Under the pieces are notes generated by a model. It made no database searches, was not told the origin of the DNA, and saw only the letters and a program-made list of their open reading frames with translations. Below are positions 1 through 9,976 of a DNA stretch of 64,000 bases, piece by piece (position 1 is the stretch's first letter; each line of letters opens with the position of its first letter). The stretch spans positions 30,305 through 94,304 of the forward strand of contig DKUL01000056.1 of assembly GCA_002490665.1 (NCBI GenBank). Reading direction: 5' to 3'. The position numbers were made by a program, and so were the translations under genes. Origin of the DNA: Lachnospiraceae bacterium UBA7205 (lineage in GTDB: Bacteria > Bacillota > Clostridia > Lachnospirales > Lachnospiraceae).

Positions 1-160
1 AAGCGGTATATTTCCTTATGCGGTTGTGCGCATCACCTTATACTGCACAACTACACCAGCCAAGAAACACCTTTGACACTTACTTAATTTATACTACATT
101 TTATGGGCTGATGTAAACACTTATTTTCATTATTCCCAGTACTTTTTTTATTTTATTATA

Positions 161-189
161 TAGACAAATATCAAAAAATTTTGTAGAAT
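161..189 (+). promoter_or_regulatory. Sigma-A type promoter of the cheC-cheY unit
   Basis: A -35 like TAGACA (161-166) lies 17 bases before a -10 like TAGAAT (184-189); each differs from consensus by one base. The start codon of the CheC-like gene follows at 232 with AAGGAG about 8 bases ahead of it. Bases 1-160 show no gene, only a GTTGTGC/GCACAAC inverted repeat near bases 23-51. Confidence 0.55.
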
Positions 190-231
190 AGAATTATTGA
201 ATGCATTTAACTTTAAAGAAGGAGTCTGCCT

Positions 232-825
232 ATGGATTTATTTTCAAAAGAAGAGGCTGACGTAATTGGTGAGATCTCAAACATCTCTATTGGTTCATCC
301 GCAACCGCCATGAACCTGATGCTGGGACAGCCTGTTAAAATTACGACACCAAGTGTTTCTCTTGTACATAGAAACGACATTTTAGAAGATTATGAACGTT
401 CCTGCATACTTGTAAAAGTCCAGTACACGCAGGGTCTGTTTGGTTCCAATATGCTTGTTCTCAAGGATGAAGACGCCAAAATTATCACCGACCTTATGAT
501 GGGAAACAATGGAACCGGGGAATATTCAAAAAGTGAGATTTCTCCCCTGCATATCAGTGCGGTTTCCGAGGCAATGAACCAGATGACGGCAAGTTCCGCC
601 ACCGCGATGAGCAAGATGTTTGACAAAAAGATTGACATCTCCCCTCCCACCGTACAGCAGGTTGTCATCGAGGAATACGAGTTTCCGGATGACATACCGG
701 ATGACCTTTTTGTCAAAATTAATTTCAAAATGAAAATTGGAAAACTGATTGATAGTACGATTATGCAGTTGTACCCTTTTGATCTTGCAAATTCCATATA
801 CAAATTATTCCAGAGGAGGAACTAA
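232..825 (+). CDS. cheC: CheC-like CheY-P phosphatase
   Basis: A 197-residue cytoplasmic protein of the CheC/FliY-N/CheX phosphatase family, which removes phosphate from CheY-P in Gram-positive chemotaxis. Both family active sites, built on E-x2-N, are visible: E14/N17 in the first half and E113/N116 in the second, each followed by a conserved Pro about 22 residues later. There is no C-terminal FliN/SpoA domain, so it is CheC rather than a full FliY. AAGGAG precedes ATG 232. Its stop lies just before the ATG of a CheY-type receiver, so the two are translated as a pair. This phosphatase-plus-receiver pair stands alone here, without other chemotaxis genes. Confidence 0.8.
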   Translation: MDLFSKEEADVIGEISNISIGSSATAMNLMLGQPVKITTPSVSLVHRNDILEDYERSCILVKVQYTQGLFGSNMLVLKDEDAKIITDLMMGNNGTGEYSKSEISPLHISAVSEAMNQMTASSATAMSKMFDKKIDISPPTVQQVVIEEYEFPDDIPDDLFVKINFKMKIGKLIDSTIMQLYPFDLANSIYKLFQRRN

Positions 826-826
826 A

Positions 827-1189
827 ATGGGTAAGAATATTTTAATTGTCGATGATGCTGCTTTCATGAGAATGATGATTAAGGACATATTGACAAAAAA
901 CGGTTATACGATTGCCGCGGAGGCAGAGAACGGTAAAATAGCCGTGGACAAATACAACGAAACAAAGCCGGATCTTGTACTGATGGACATCACAATGCCC
1001 GAGATGGACGGTATCCAGGCACTCAAGGCAATCAAGGGAAATGACCCGAATGCGGCGGTTATCATGTGCTCCGCGATGGGTCAGCAGGCGATGGTTATTG
1101 AGGCTATCCAGTCAGGCGCCAAGGACTTTATCGTAAAGCCATTTCAGGCAGAGCGAGTCCTGGAGGCGGTCAAAAAAGTAATCGGTTAA
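827..1189 (+). CDS. cheY: CheY-like single-domain response regulator
   Basis: A 120-residue stand-alone receiver domain. The acidic pocket (D9, D10), the phosphoacceptor D54 in LMDITMP, the Ser of MCSAMG and the Lys of FIVKPF are all present, so it should be phosphorylatable. It has no output domain, as expected of CheY acting at the flagellar switch. ATG 827 is chosen over an upstream in-frame start inside cheC because AGAGGAGG lies directly before it and the length fits the family. It is co-transcribed with the CheC-like phosphatase, which is likely to act on it. A perfect terminator follows. Confidence 0.85.
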   Translation: MGKNILIVDDAAFMRMMIKDILTKNGYTIAAEAENGKIAVDKYNETKPDLVLMDITMPEMDGIQALKAIKGNDPNAAVIMCSAMGQQAMVIEAIQSGAKDFIVKPFQAERVLEAVKKVIG

Positions 1190-1192
1190 AAG

Positions 1193-1229
1193 AACCCCTA
1201 ATGAAAACAATTTTCATTAGGGGTTTTTT
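1193..1229 (+). terminator. Rho-independent terminator after cheY
   Basis: A perfect 15-bp stem (1193-1207 with 1211-1225), a 3-base loop and a T tract follow the cheY stop. Confidence 0.9.
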
Positions 1230-1240
1230 ATGCGCACAGA

Positions 1241-1270
1241 CGAGTAGGGAAGATAAATCTTCCCTACTCG
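1241..1270. repeat. Palindromic repeat, CGAGTAGGG family, copy 1
   Basis: A perfect 14-bp inverted repeat starting CGAGTAGGGAAGAT with a 2-base centre lies between the convergent cheY and amylase genes. The same core recurs at 31574-31604, 31662-31692 and 36557-36579. The adjoining ATGCGCACAGACG also resembles the end of the 88-bp repeat near 31735-31750. It could end transcripts of the amylase gene, though no T tract follows it on the minus strand. Confidence 0.7.
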
Positions 1271-1282
1271 ATTTTTACTTTA

Positions 1283-4200
1283 TTACCGGGTGTTCATCGG
1301 CTGTGCATTAATCTTGAAGGTTACTGTCTTTGTTCCGCCATATTCACGAAGTCCGTGAATGGTCACTTTTGCCGTACCTTTCTTGACATTGTTTGTATAT
1401 CCTGTGATTTCAAAATCATCCGGGGTCAGGGAAACCTTTTCCCCTTTGATTTTCATCGTAATCTCCGCAATGTCTTCCTTTTTCAGCTCAACAGGGCTTC
1501 CTGTGTATATCTGCGGATTTACCTTGATGGTCGCCTTGGAAATGTTCTTGTCGTTGTCAATCACTCGGAATGTTGTGGAAACGCTTCCCTCGTAATTGCT
1601 GCCCTCTGCTGCTGTCACTGTGACGGTGACCGCGGCGCCGACTACAGGATTTCCAGCCTCGTCTTTTTCACCAATAATGACATAAGAATCGTCTGAAACC
1701 GTGAAATCCGTCTTGTTCTTCAGCTTCTTTCCATCCAGATCCGTGATGACAGGTATCGCCCTATTGTACTTCTTTGCATTCTTTACAATAATATCGCCTA
1801 CGGTAATATTGTCTTTGAGATTTTCAAGGTTCTGTGGCTTAATTGTAAAAGGTGATTCCTTAATCGTTCCCTTATAATTGCCTTTGCCTTTAATTGTCAC
1901 GCTGCCTACACCGACTTTCTTGTTATTCTTGTAGGAAAGCGTGTAATCCCTGCCCTGTGCCAGGTTCAGAATGGTACCTGCACTTGTCACAAAACGCGCA
2001 TCCATATCTTCATCAGAAAGCTTGCTGCCGCCCTTTGCGTATGGTATCAAATCCGTAATGGCATTCTCTTTTCCAAACGTGAACAGGCTGCCTGTTTTCT
2101 CAATGTCATATGGCGTAATCTTAAAGGTCTTCTTGACTGTTCCGGTGTAACCGTTGATACCCTTCACAACCACTGTCGCCTTGCCGGCATTTGTGTTGTT
2201 CTGGTATTCCACTTCATACTGGTCATAAGGCTTTTTGTCGAGGTTCACTGTCACTTCGGGTCTCAGTGCTTCTCCTGTGTACTCCAGTCCCTGGGATGGC
2301 GCATCCACTGTTACCATGTTTGCCTTCAGCGCCTGACCGGTAATCTTGAAGGTAACCTTCTTTTCACCGACAAACGTTGTGCCTTTTCCTTTGATGACGA
2401 TTGTTGCTGTCTGGCCAGCTTCTGTGTGGACACCATCATATCTGACTATATACTGCTCGTCCTTTGTCAGGGGTTCATTCTTATATGACACAGTAAAGTC
2501 TGGTGTCTGTACCTTGCCGCGGTTTGTTGTCTCATCCCATGCATAGGACTGCGCAGCTATTTTTGAAACCTTTACCTTGCTCATTTCAACTGCGGTCGCC
2601 TTGTCTGCAATCGTCATTTCAATGTCCTTATAGCCCTTGAAATTCGTGTTGACCGCCTGCACCCTTACCGGATAAATACCTGGTGTTTTGCCGTCATCTG
2701 CATTTACAAATGCAGCGGTATAATCCTTATTCAGCTTGAGCGTCTTGCCATTGTATTTCACGACAGGCTTCAATGCCACTGTGCCCTGAACCTGATTGTC
2801 GCTGACTTTTACCAGCGCATACAAGTCGTCAATTGCAAGCGTGTTCATGTCCACCTGGTCAATGACAAATTTCTCCTCAAAGAACTCGGAATAATTTCCT
2901 TTGCCCTTGATTGTGACGGTCGCTTCCTTTCCGTCTGTTGATGCATTTGTGTTGTCCTTGTAAGCGATGGTGTAATCTGTCTTTTCCTTCAGCTGTGTCG
3001 GTCCGTCAAATACCAGGATGGCCGGTTTCAGTGCCTTTCCTGTGTAGGTGATGTGGTATTTTCCGTCCTCGCCTAATTCCAGTCCGGAATTGTCTGCCCA
3101 CTTCGTCCAGAGTCCCTCCGGGATTTCCGGTTCTGTTGCTTCAACCAGTCCTTCGCGGGCTTCCTTGAGGTTCTCATAGGCAAGGTCAATTTCTTCCTGT
3201 GTCGCCGTGTCACTTGCCAGAAGAGCTTCTGCTGCTGACAAGGCATTCACAAATGCTGTCCAGCTCTTATTGGTGTAATTGCCCTGTCCCTGTGCCAGAA
3301 GGTCTCTGTACGTTTTCACCAGAAGGTCGAGCTTTCCTTTGTCTACCGCGCCTTCCGGTACTTTCAACGCATTATAGGCTGCCCTTAAGGTATTTTCTGC
3401 CTGCGTAATTTCTTCTGATGTCGCATCCGGCTTCGCCACTACTGCCTTTGCGGCTGTCAGTGCATTTGTAAAGACTGCCCAGCTCTCGTCCGTGTAATTG
3501 CCCTGCTCCATCTTTTCGTATTCCGCGATTAATGCCTTGAGGGAATCCATGGTCGGTTTCCATACTGCCAATCCGTTATAGGCTGTCTCCAGTCTGCTGT
3601 ATGACTGGTCAACCTCGTCCTGTGTCGCATTCTCTTTTGCCAGAACGTCCTCTGCCTCTTTCAGCGCTGTCGTAAATATCTTCCAGCTGTCATCTGTGTA
3701 TGTTCCCTGTCCCTGCGCCTTGATTTCCTGATATCTTGCAACGAGTGCCTTGAGCTTCCCAGTGTCCACAACGCCCTCTGGAACCTTTAATCCATTGTAA
3801 GCTGCCTCGAGCTTTTCCTTGGCTCCTGTGAGTTCAGCCAGTGTCGCTGCCTGATTTGCCACGGTCTGTCTTGCCGCTTCCAGTGCATCCGTGAATACTG
3901 TCCAGCTCTCATCTGTGTAGCTGCCCTTCTCAAGCTTTTCATATGCCGTAATTAAATTCTGCAGCTCGCTTCTCAGGTATGCTATCTTCTGCTGCTCGTT
4001 ATCGCCGTAAATGGAATCCGTGTCAACGGTCTCGCCCTTGACAAGAACCATTGCCGATATCGGCGCCACTGTCACTTTGCCGTCTGATACCGTAGCAATT
4101 GTCTCGATGCCTGCCTTCTGGTCATTGATGCAGACTTTCCACTCGCCTTCTGCAACGCCGTAGCCATTATACAGGTCAACATCCTTTGCTTCCGTATTGG

Positions 4201-7200
4201 CATTAAAGATTACCACGATTCCGTCAGAGACTTCATCTGCTATGCTGTCTTTTCCGTTGATGACAAACATCACCGTTTCGTTTGTAATCCAGTTATATTT
4301 CACATTGGCTTTTACTTCCGCTGCTGTCGTGAGACGAAGCGCCGCATGGTTTTTGCGGAATGCAATCAGTCCCTTGTAGTAATCCCTTACATTGCGGTAT
4401 GCCTCTTTGTCGAGGTTGCTCCACTTGATGCTGTTGACCAAATCCGATGAATTATAGCTGTTTTCAACCGGCTGTCCGTCCTCATCCAGTTTTTCCCTGA
4501 GCAGCTCCTCTGCCGCGTGGATTAATGGGATTCCCTCTGATGTCATGTAAATTGCCGCTGCGAGGTTGTTCATCCTCGTCCGGTCCTCAAACGATGCATC
4601 CGGTCTTGATACAGCCAGTTTATCCATCAGGGAATAATTGTCATGGCAGGATGCATAGTTCACGGTCTGCGTCGGGCTCTTGCACCAGTCTGTCGTCGCG
4701 GTAAAACATTTTGCAAGCAGTTCTTCCTGTCCTGTTAAGCCAGAAATAAATCCTGTAGACCCATGACTGAATGTGTCACCCTTTAATAAGTTGCGGATTG
4801 TGTCGCTAAAATATGCAAATTTCGGTGTCTTCTCAGAAGTCCACTGCGTTGCCATGATTACATCATCCTTGCTGACTGTTGTATTCATGGTCCATCCTTC
4901 ACCGTAGAATACGACATCCGGATGTGTCTCATGGACTGTATTTACCACCTCATTGATTGTGTCGACATCGAGGAGTCCTACAAGGTCAAAACGGAATCCG
5001 TCAATATGGTACTCGTCCGCCCAGTAATTTACGGAGTCCACAATGTACTTCTTCACCATGGAGCGCTCGGATGCCGTGTCGTTGCCACAGCCGGAACCGT
5101 TTGAATAACTGCCGTCATCATTTGTCCTTGAGAAGTACTTCGGCACAATCTTGTTAAAGCTAAATTCGTCCGCGTTATACACGTGATTGTAAACAACGTC
5201 CATAATCACGTTGATGTTGTTGTCATGCAGGGTCTTGACCATCTGCTTCATTTCCTTGACCCTGACTGCGCCGTTGTATGGGTCTGTCGAATAAGAGCCC
5301 TCCGGCACATTGTAATTCTTCGGGTCATAACCCCAGTTATACTGCGGTGTATCGAGTTTTGTCTCATCCACTGTCGCATAGTCATAAGAAGGCAGTAGAT
5401 GGATATGTGTCACACCCAGATCGGTCAGGTAATCCAGACCGGTTGTCTGCCCTGTCGTGTTCTTTGTTCCCTTCTCTGTCAGTCCAAGGAATTTTCCTTT
5501 GTTCTGGATTCCTGAGGATTCGTCAATGGAGAAATCCCTCACATGAAGCTCGTAAATAATGGAATCCGTGTATCTCATGCCTGCATTCGGACCACGGTCA
5601 CTTGCCCATCCCGCAGGATTTGTCGCATTCAGGTTAATGACCATCGCGCGGTTTCCGTTTACGCCGGTTGTCCTTGCATAGGGGTCACATGCCTCTGAGG
5701 TTGTTCCGTCCACTTCGACGCCATAGGTATAATAAACACCGTTTAAGTCGCCTGCCTTTTGTACGGACCAGACACCCTTTTCACCCTTTGTCATGTCGAG
5801 TGTTTCTATCAGGTCATCCGCACCCTCTGTACCAGACTGATAGAGATTGACCTGTACCTTATCTGCCGTGGGCGCCCATACCTTAAAGGTTGTCTTGCTG
5901 CTGGTCCATGTCGCTCCAAGGTCATCGCCTGTATAGGTATACTCCTGTTCAAACGCATCAGAAGAATAAAGGCTTGGCATGGCTACCGGATACTCATACC
6001 CGTCATAGAACAGGGAGTACTTTTTCGTGACTGCCTCCATGCCTGACAAATCGCTTCCAAGACTGATCTCGTATTCGTTTTTATCCGCGCTTGTCAGCTT
6101 TACGCCTGTAATCTCAATCTCTGTTCCATCAGCGCGCTTTAAGGTAAAGATACCGTTCGTGCCGCCTGTAATCGGTGTACCAGTCACTACTTTAATTACA
6201 TTCGTGGTGCTGTTATATTTTGCAGAGCGGATTTTGACGCCAATGAGGACATCGTCTCCTAACACCCTGGTTCCTGGGAAAGTGCCCGATTCCACATAAT
6301 AATCCACTGTTCCGGAAAGCACGTCTGAGAGGTCAACGTAACAGTCTTCTGGAAAATCCTTACCGCCTCCCCATGGGTCGCTTGCCGTGCTCTTGCGGAT
6401 AATATAGTTCAGCACGCTTGCAGAACGGCCTTCCAGCTCAAATGTTACGACCTTTCCTCCGTTTTCATCATTTTCGGTCGCAAAATCATACTGCTGGCCT
6501 TCAGAGCCTTCTCTCCATGACCATACATTCCACCCTTCATACTTGCCGTCAGGTCTGTGGTAGTGCAGTCTCAGTGTAATCAGGTTCTTGTCTTCTACGA
6601 CCTTTACTGTAAACTTGATACTGTCTTCCCCTGCCGTCGCCGTCAGTTCAACTGTATTTCCGGCAAAGGTATCTGCCACTGTGATTTTGCGGTTTGCACC
6701 ATCAAGCGTCACGCCTTCCACTGTATCCATGGAATATGTTACAGCTACAGGTGTTTCTTCACCAGTTTCTGACATATATGTCAGTTTTTCCGGAAGTGTT
6801 GTCTCCCTTCCTTTTGCAATGGTAAGCTCAGGTGCAATCAGTCCCTTCTCAAAGGAACTTGCCACAAGTACAACGGTACCACCATTCTTTGCCGCTGGAA
6901 TGCTGACCTCGATTGTACCGTCTTCGGCAACCGTGTATTCCTGGTCGCTGTACAAATCTTTATATCCGGTAATTCCGCTGTTGTTTACTTTAAATTTGGC
7001 TGTTTTTGCCGTGTTGGCATCAATATTGATTCCGACATAGAGCGTCGTTCCGTTATAGCTCCTTGAAAAAACATCATACTTGTCCGCATTGGTTCCGCTT
7101 ACAAACTGCCTGCTGCCTTTTGCAAACACGTCTGCGTACTCGCTGCGGATTGCAAGCATTTTCTTATAGTGGTTGTAAATACTGCCGTCATTCGTCTTCT

Positions 7201-9955
7201 GTGTATCTAATTCATCCCAGTTAAAATCATAACGGTTGCTCTGGTACGGATAATTGTTCGCACCTGTCAAGCCGATTTCTTCACCATAATAGATGACCGG
7301 CTGTCCTTTTGCTGTAATCTGCAATGTAGCCGCTGCATAGGAAGCTGCTGCCGCTGCATCCGGAGACCAGTCGTTCTTCAATAAATTCTGCTTAAAACCA
7401 TCCTCGTCATGGCTGCTCAAAAACTGACCTGTCAGATAGGTATTGTTCAGTGCCTTATTTCTGTCTGCCAGCTTTGCCTCAACAGAACTGATACCGCCCC
7501 CTACAAACTCCGTTGCCCATTCATTGAAATTGAAGTCAAGCAGGGAATCCATCTGTCCGTTTCCAATCCTGTTGCCATTTGCCGAATTGTAGCCTGCACC
7601 AAAGTACTCACCAATCATCTTAAACTTTGGATTTGCCTTGGTCAGCTCATTCTTGAATGCCCTCCAGGTCGTATCGTCAACATGCTGGACTGTGTCCACG
7701 CGGAAGAAATCAACGCCTTTCTTTGCCCAGTTCACCTGCCATTTAATAATCTTGTCCCTGACCTCGGGAAGCTCTGTCAGGAAGTCGGGAAGTCCCGCCT
7801 GATATCCGCCAAGCTCATGGTTGGTTTCATCTACGTCCTCTTTGTCCCTCAGCATACCAGGAAACTTGTCGGTTTCCTCCATGCCGTATCCTGCATGGTT
7901 TACCACCACGTCAACCATGACCTTCATGCCTTTTTCATGGGCAGTACTGATTAATGTCTCAAATTCCGCTTCTGTTCCAAGCGCGGGATTTAATTTTTCA
8001 AAGTCACTTGCCCAATAACCATGATAGCCGGCATAAAACGGAACTTTATCCGAACCATCCCCACTGACGGTCACGCCTGCTACGTTCTCTACAATTGGTG
8101 TAATCCATATGGTATTGACACCCAAATCCTTTAAGTAATCTAATTTCTCTGTAACGCCTTTAAAATCGCCGCCGTGATACAAGCCTGGATTGTCACCGGC
8201 TGTATTTTCGCCGTTCGCAGCATTGTTGCTGCTATCCCCGTCAAAGAAACGGTCCGTCACCATGAAATAGATAACAGCTTCGTCCCAGTCGAAATCGCTG
8301 TCTGTTTTTTCCTTGACGGTTACAGATACCTTTGCGGATAGCTTTTTACCAGAAACAGGCTCCACTGTGATGGGAAGCTCATATGTTCCAGCATCATTGC
8401 TGTCCCTTACTGACAGGGTGACCGCAAGCAGCTGCGGGTCAATTGTCAGCTTATCACTGATTCCTAATTGGGAGGCATCCACGGACGCACTCTTAATCAG
8501 GACTTTAGATTGCTCGCTTCCGTTGAGAACAAGGGATAACACATTATTCTGTGTGTAATCCATGGATTCCAGCTGTAAGGAGGCATCTACAGAATTCAGT
8601 TTTATCATGGGTTTTTCTTCATAGACACCTATTCCATGAATATACCAGAGTTCTGCCGTCTCTGCTTCACCTTTAAGCTGGTAAAAACGGTTGTCGTCCT
8701 GACCTGTCCAAATGTCACCTGCAGTTGGTTTTCCAAAAAGACCGATTTTTGCATAAGGGGTATCAACCTCTGTGGTCAGCCAATTGATACCATTGTCCGT
8801 ATCTTCAAGTGTCTCTGTAAATGCATACAGTTTTCCTGGATTATCCGTCTTTCCCTCCCAGACATATAAATCCGGCGTGCTGACATCCTGGTCAGGAGCA
8901 GCGGGATTGTAATAATGCACTGTATATTTATATGAATTCAGATATGGATTTACGCCATACAGGCCTTCATTATAGACGAGCCATAGCTCTGCCTTATTGC
9001 CTTTTTTAATTTCATAAGTCCATTCTTTTTCCTTTACGCCGTCAACCCATTTGCCTTCCGGCCTTGCATTTAAATTGATATGCGGATATGGCAGTGAGAT
9101 TGTCATGGTGAGCCATGTTTTGCCTTTTTCCGTATCTTCGTCTGTGGTTATCTTTTCGAACTTGTAATCACCATTCGCATCCTCCGGGGAGCACTTGTCC
9201 CAGATATGTAAGTCTGGCCCTTCTGCCGTTGTGGGAACATCTGCATTGGGATTGTAGTAGTGAATGGTGTATTCGTACTGCTCGGTTCCTGGCACGTAGA
9301 CAACACTATTTGGGTCGTTACCGCCGCTATTTAAACTGTTGTTCGGGTCGCGGAGCCAATGTTCCTTTCCATCACTGTCTGTGTAGAAAAACTTATATTG
9401 GTATGTACCATGTGTCAGTTCAACTTCAAGTGAATGGACACCTGTTTCCGCATCCTTTGTCATCTTGTATGCTTCATCGACTGACCAGCTTGACATCTCT
9501 CCACGCACATATACGTTTTCTACTTCACTGTTTTTGTAGCGGAATGTTACTGTACTTCCGTTTACTTCTGGGCTGACAATTTTATTTGGATCATCACCCG
9601 GAATTGTAAATATACTGTTTTTATCATTGTCGCTAGTAACGGACTCATTATTTGGGTCGCGAATCCAATTGCCATCAACGATAAACTTATATGGATATTC
9701 ACCAGCTGTAAATGCCTCTGTTGTCTGATAAGTAAAAACATTATTTTCAACAGTCATATCAAACTGTTTCCAATCATCAGAAGCAGAAGCAAATCCCTTT
9801 GTTCCAATTGCAACTTTTACATTTTTTGCTAAAACATTTAGATAACGAAAAGTTACTTTTTTATCGGTACCGATTTCAGGACTGACAACACTGGTATTTT
9901 CTGACATGGACGCTTGCGCATAATATTTTTCAGTATCATTATCCCACGTAGACAC
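1283..9955 (-). CDS. Giant amylase-pullulanase, main part after an in-frame stop
   Basis: A 2890-codon frame continuous with the signal-peptide gene at 9977-10726 and separated from it only by a TGA. In order: two E-set/starch-binding-like domains (about 20-225), two CBM41-like domains (about 229-450), a GH13 alpha-amylase domain (about 555-1020; nucleophile D754 in FFRVDT, acid in IGEYFG, Asp in SSHDED), a third CBM41-like domain (about 1125-1240), a type I pullulanase domain with YNWGYDP near 1540 and nucleophile D1657 in GFRFDL, four FIVAR helical repeats (about 1990-2278) and six or seven cell-surface beta repeats to the end. There is no sortase motif. It should cleave alpha-1,4 and alpha-1,6 bonds of starch or glycogen outside the cell. 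The GTG at 9955 has no clear ribosome site and no signal peptide, so it is unlikely to be a genuine start. Confidence 0.85.
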   Translation of the reverse strand: MSTWDNDTEKYYAQASMSENTSVVSPEIGTDKKVTFRYLNVLAKNVKVAIGTKGFASASDDWKQFDMTVENNVFTYQTTEAFTAGEYPYKFIVDGNWIRDPNNESVTSDNDKNSIFTIPGDDPNKIVSPEVNGSTVTFRYKNSEVENVYVRGEMSSWSVDEAYKMTKDAETGVHSLEVELTHGTYQYKFFYTDSDGKEHWLRDPNNSLNSGGNDPNSVVYVPGTEQYEYTIHYYNPNADVPTTAEGPDLHIWDKCSPEDANGDYKFEKITTDEDTEKGKTWLTMTISLPYPHINLNARPEGKWVDGVKEKEWTYEIKKGNKAELWLVYNEGLYGVNPYLNSYKYTVHYYNPAAPDQDVSTPDLYVWEGKTDNPGKLYAFTETLEDTDNGINWLTTEVDTPYAKIGLFGKPTAGDIWTGQDDNRFYQLKGEAETAELWYIHGIGVYEEKPMIKLNSVDASLQLESMDYTQNNVLSLVLNGSEQSKVLIKSASVDASQLGISDKLTIDPQLLAVTLSVRDSNDAGTYELPITVEPVSGKKLSAKVSVTVKEKTDSDFDWDEAVIYFMVTDRFFDGDSSNNAANGENTAGDNPGLYHGGDFKGVTEKLDYLKDLGVNTIWITPIVENVAGVTVSGDGSDKVPFYAGYHGYWASDFEKLNPALGTEAEFETLISTAHEKGMKVMVDVVVNHAGYGMEETDKFPGMLRDKEDVDETNHELGGYQAGLPDFLTELPEVRDKIIKWQVNWAKKGVDFFRVDTVQHVDDTTWRAFKNELTKANPKFKMIGEYFGAGYNSANGNRIGNGQMDSLLDFNFNEWATEFVGGGISSVEAKLADRNKALNNTYLTGQFLSSHDEDGFKQNLLKNDWSPDAAAAASYAAATLQITAKGQPVIYYGEEIGLTGANNYPYQSNRYDFNWDELDTQKTNDGSIYNHYKKMLAIRSEYADVFAKGSRQFVSGTNADKYDVFSRSYNGTTLYVGINIDANTAKTAKFKVNNSGITGYKDLYSDQEYTVAEDGTIEVSIPAAKNGGTVVLVASSFEKGLIAPELTIAKGRETTLPEKLTYMSETGEETPVAVTYSMDTVEGVTLDGANRKITVADTFAGNTVELTATAGEDSIKFTVKVVEDKNLITLRLHYHRPDGKYEGWNVWSWREGSEGQQYDFATENDENGGKVVTFELEGRSASVLNYIIRKSTASDPWGGGKDFPEDCYVDLSDVLSGTVDYYVESGTFPGTRVLGDDVLIGVKIRSAKYNSTTNVIKVVTGTPITGGTNGIFTLKRADGTEIEITGVKLTSADKNEYEISLGSDLSGMEAVTKKYSLFYDGYEYPVAMPSLYSSDAFEQEYTYTGDDLGATWTSSKTTFKVWAPTADKVQVNLYQSGTEGADDLIETLDMTKGEKGVWSVQKAGDLNGVYYTYGVEVDGTTSEACDPYARTTGVNGNRAMVINLNATNPAGWASDRGPNAGMRYTDSIIYELHVRDFSIDESSGIQNKGKFLGLTEKGTKNTTGQTTGLDYLTDLGVTHIHLLPSYDYATVDETKLDTPQYNWGYDPKNYNVPEGSYSTDPYNGAVRVKEMKQMVKTLHDNNINVIMDVVYNHVYNADEFSFNKIVPKYFSRTNDDGSYSNGSGCGNDTASERSMVKKYIVDSVNYWADEYHIDGFRFDLVGLLDVDTINEVVNTVHETHPDVVFYGEGWTMNTTVSKDDVIMATQWTSEKTPKFAYFSDTIRNLLKGDTFSHGSTGFISGLTGQEELLAKCFTATTDWCKSPTQTVNYASCHDNYSLMDKLAVSRPDASFEDRTRMNNLAAAIYMTSEGIPLIHAAEELLREKLDEDGQPVENSYNSSDLVNSIKWSNLDKEAYRNVRDYYKGLIAFRKNHAALRLTTAAEVKANVKYNWITNETVMFVINGKDSIADEVSDGIVVIFNANTEAKDVDLYNGYGVAEGEWKVCINDQKAGIETIATVSDGKVTVAPISAMVLVKGETVDTDSIYGDNEQQKIAYLRSELQNLITAYEKLEKGSYTDESWTVFTDALEAARQTVANQAATLAELTGAKEKLEAAYNGLKVPEGVVDTGKLKALVARYQEIKAQGQGTYTDDSWKIFTTALKEAEDVLAKENATQDEVDQSYSRLETAYNGLAVWKPTMDSLKALIAEYEKMEQGNYTDESWAVFTNALTAAKAVVAKPDATSEEITQAENTLRAAYNALKVPEGAVDKGKLDLLVKTYRDLLAQGQGNYTNKSWTAFVNALSAAEALLASDTATQEEIDLAYENLKEAREGLVEATEPEIPEGLWTKWADNSGLELGEDGKYHITYTGKALKPAILVFDGPTQLKEKTDYTIAYKDNTNASTDGKEATVTIKGKGNYSEFFEEKFVIDQVDMNTLAIDDLYALVKVSDNQVQGTVALKPVVKYNGKTLKLNKDYTAAFVNADDGKTPGIYPVRVQAVNTNFKGYKDIEMTIADKATAVEMSKVKVSKIAAQSYAWDETTNRGKVQTPDFTVSYKNEPLTKDEQYIVRYDGVHTEAGQTATIVIKGKGTTFVGEKKVTFKITGQALKANMVTVDAPSQGLEYTGEALRPEVTVNLDKKPYDQYEVEYQNNTNAGKATVVVKGINGYTGTVKKTFKITPYDIEKTGSLFTFGKENAITDLIPYAKGGSKLSDEDMDARFVTSAGTILNLAQGRDYTLSYKNNKKVGVGSVTIKGKGNYKGTIKESPFTIKPQNLENLKDNITVGDIIVKNAKKYNRAIPVITDLDGKKLKNKTDFTVSDDSYVIIGEKDEAGNPVVGAAVTVTVTAAEGSNYEGSVSTTFRVIDNDKNISKATIKVNPQIYTGSPVELKKEDIAEITMKIKGEKVSLTPDDFEITGYTNNVKKGTAKVTIHGLREYGGTKTVTFKINAQPMNTR

Positions 9956-9976
9956 TCCATCTATCAGCCATATCCA

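Noticed and set aside
1283..1400. Sortase or SLH anchor on the amylase C-terminus
   Set aside because: The last residues finish a beta repeat; there is no LPxTG, hydrophobic helix or SLH motif.
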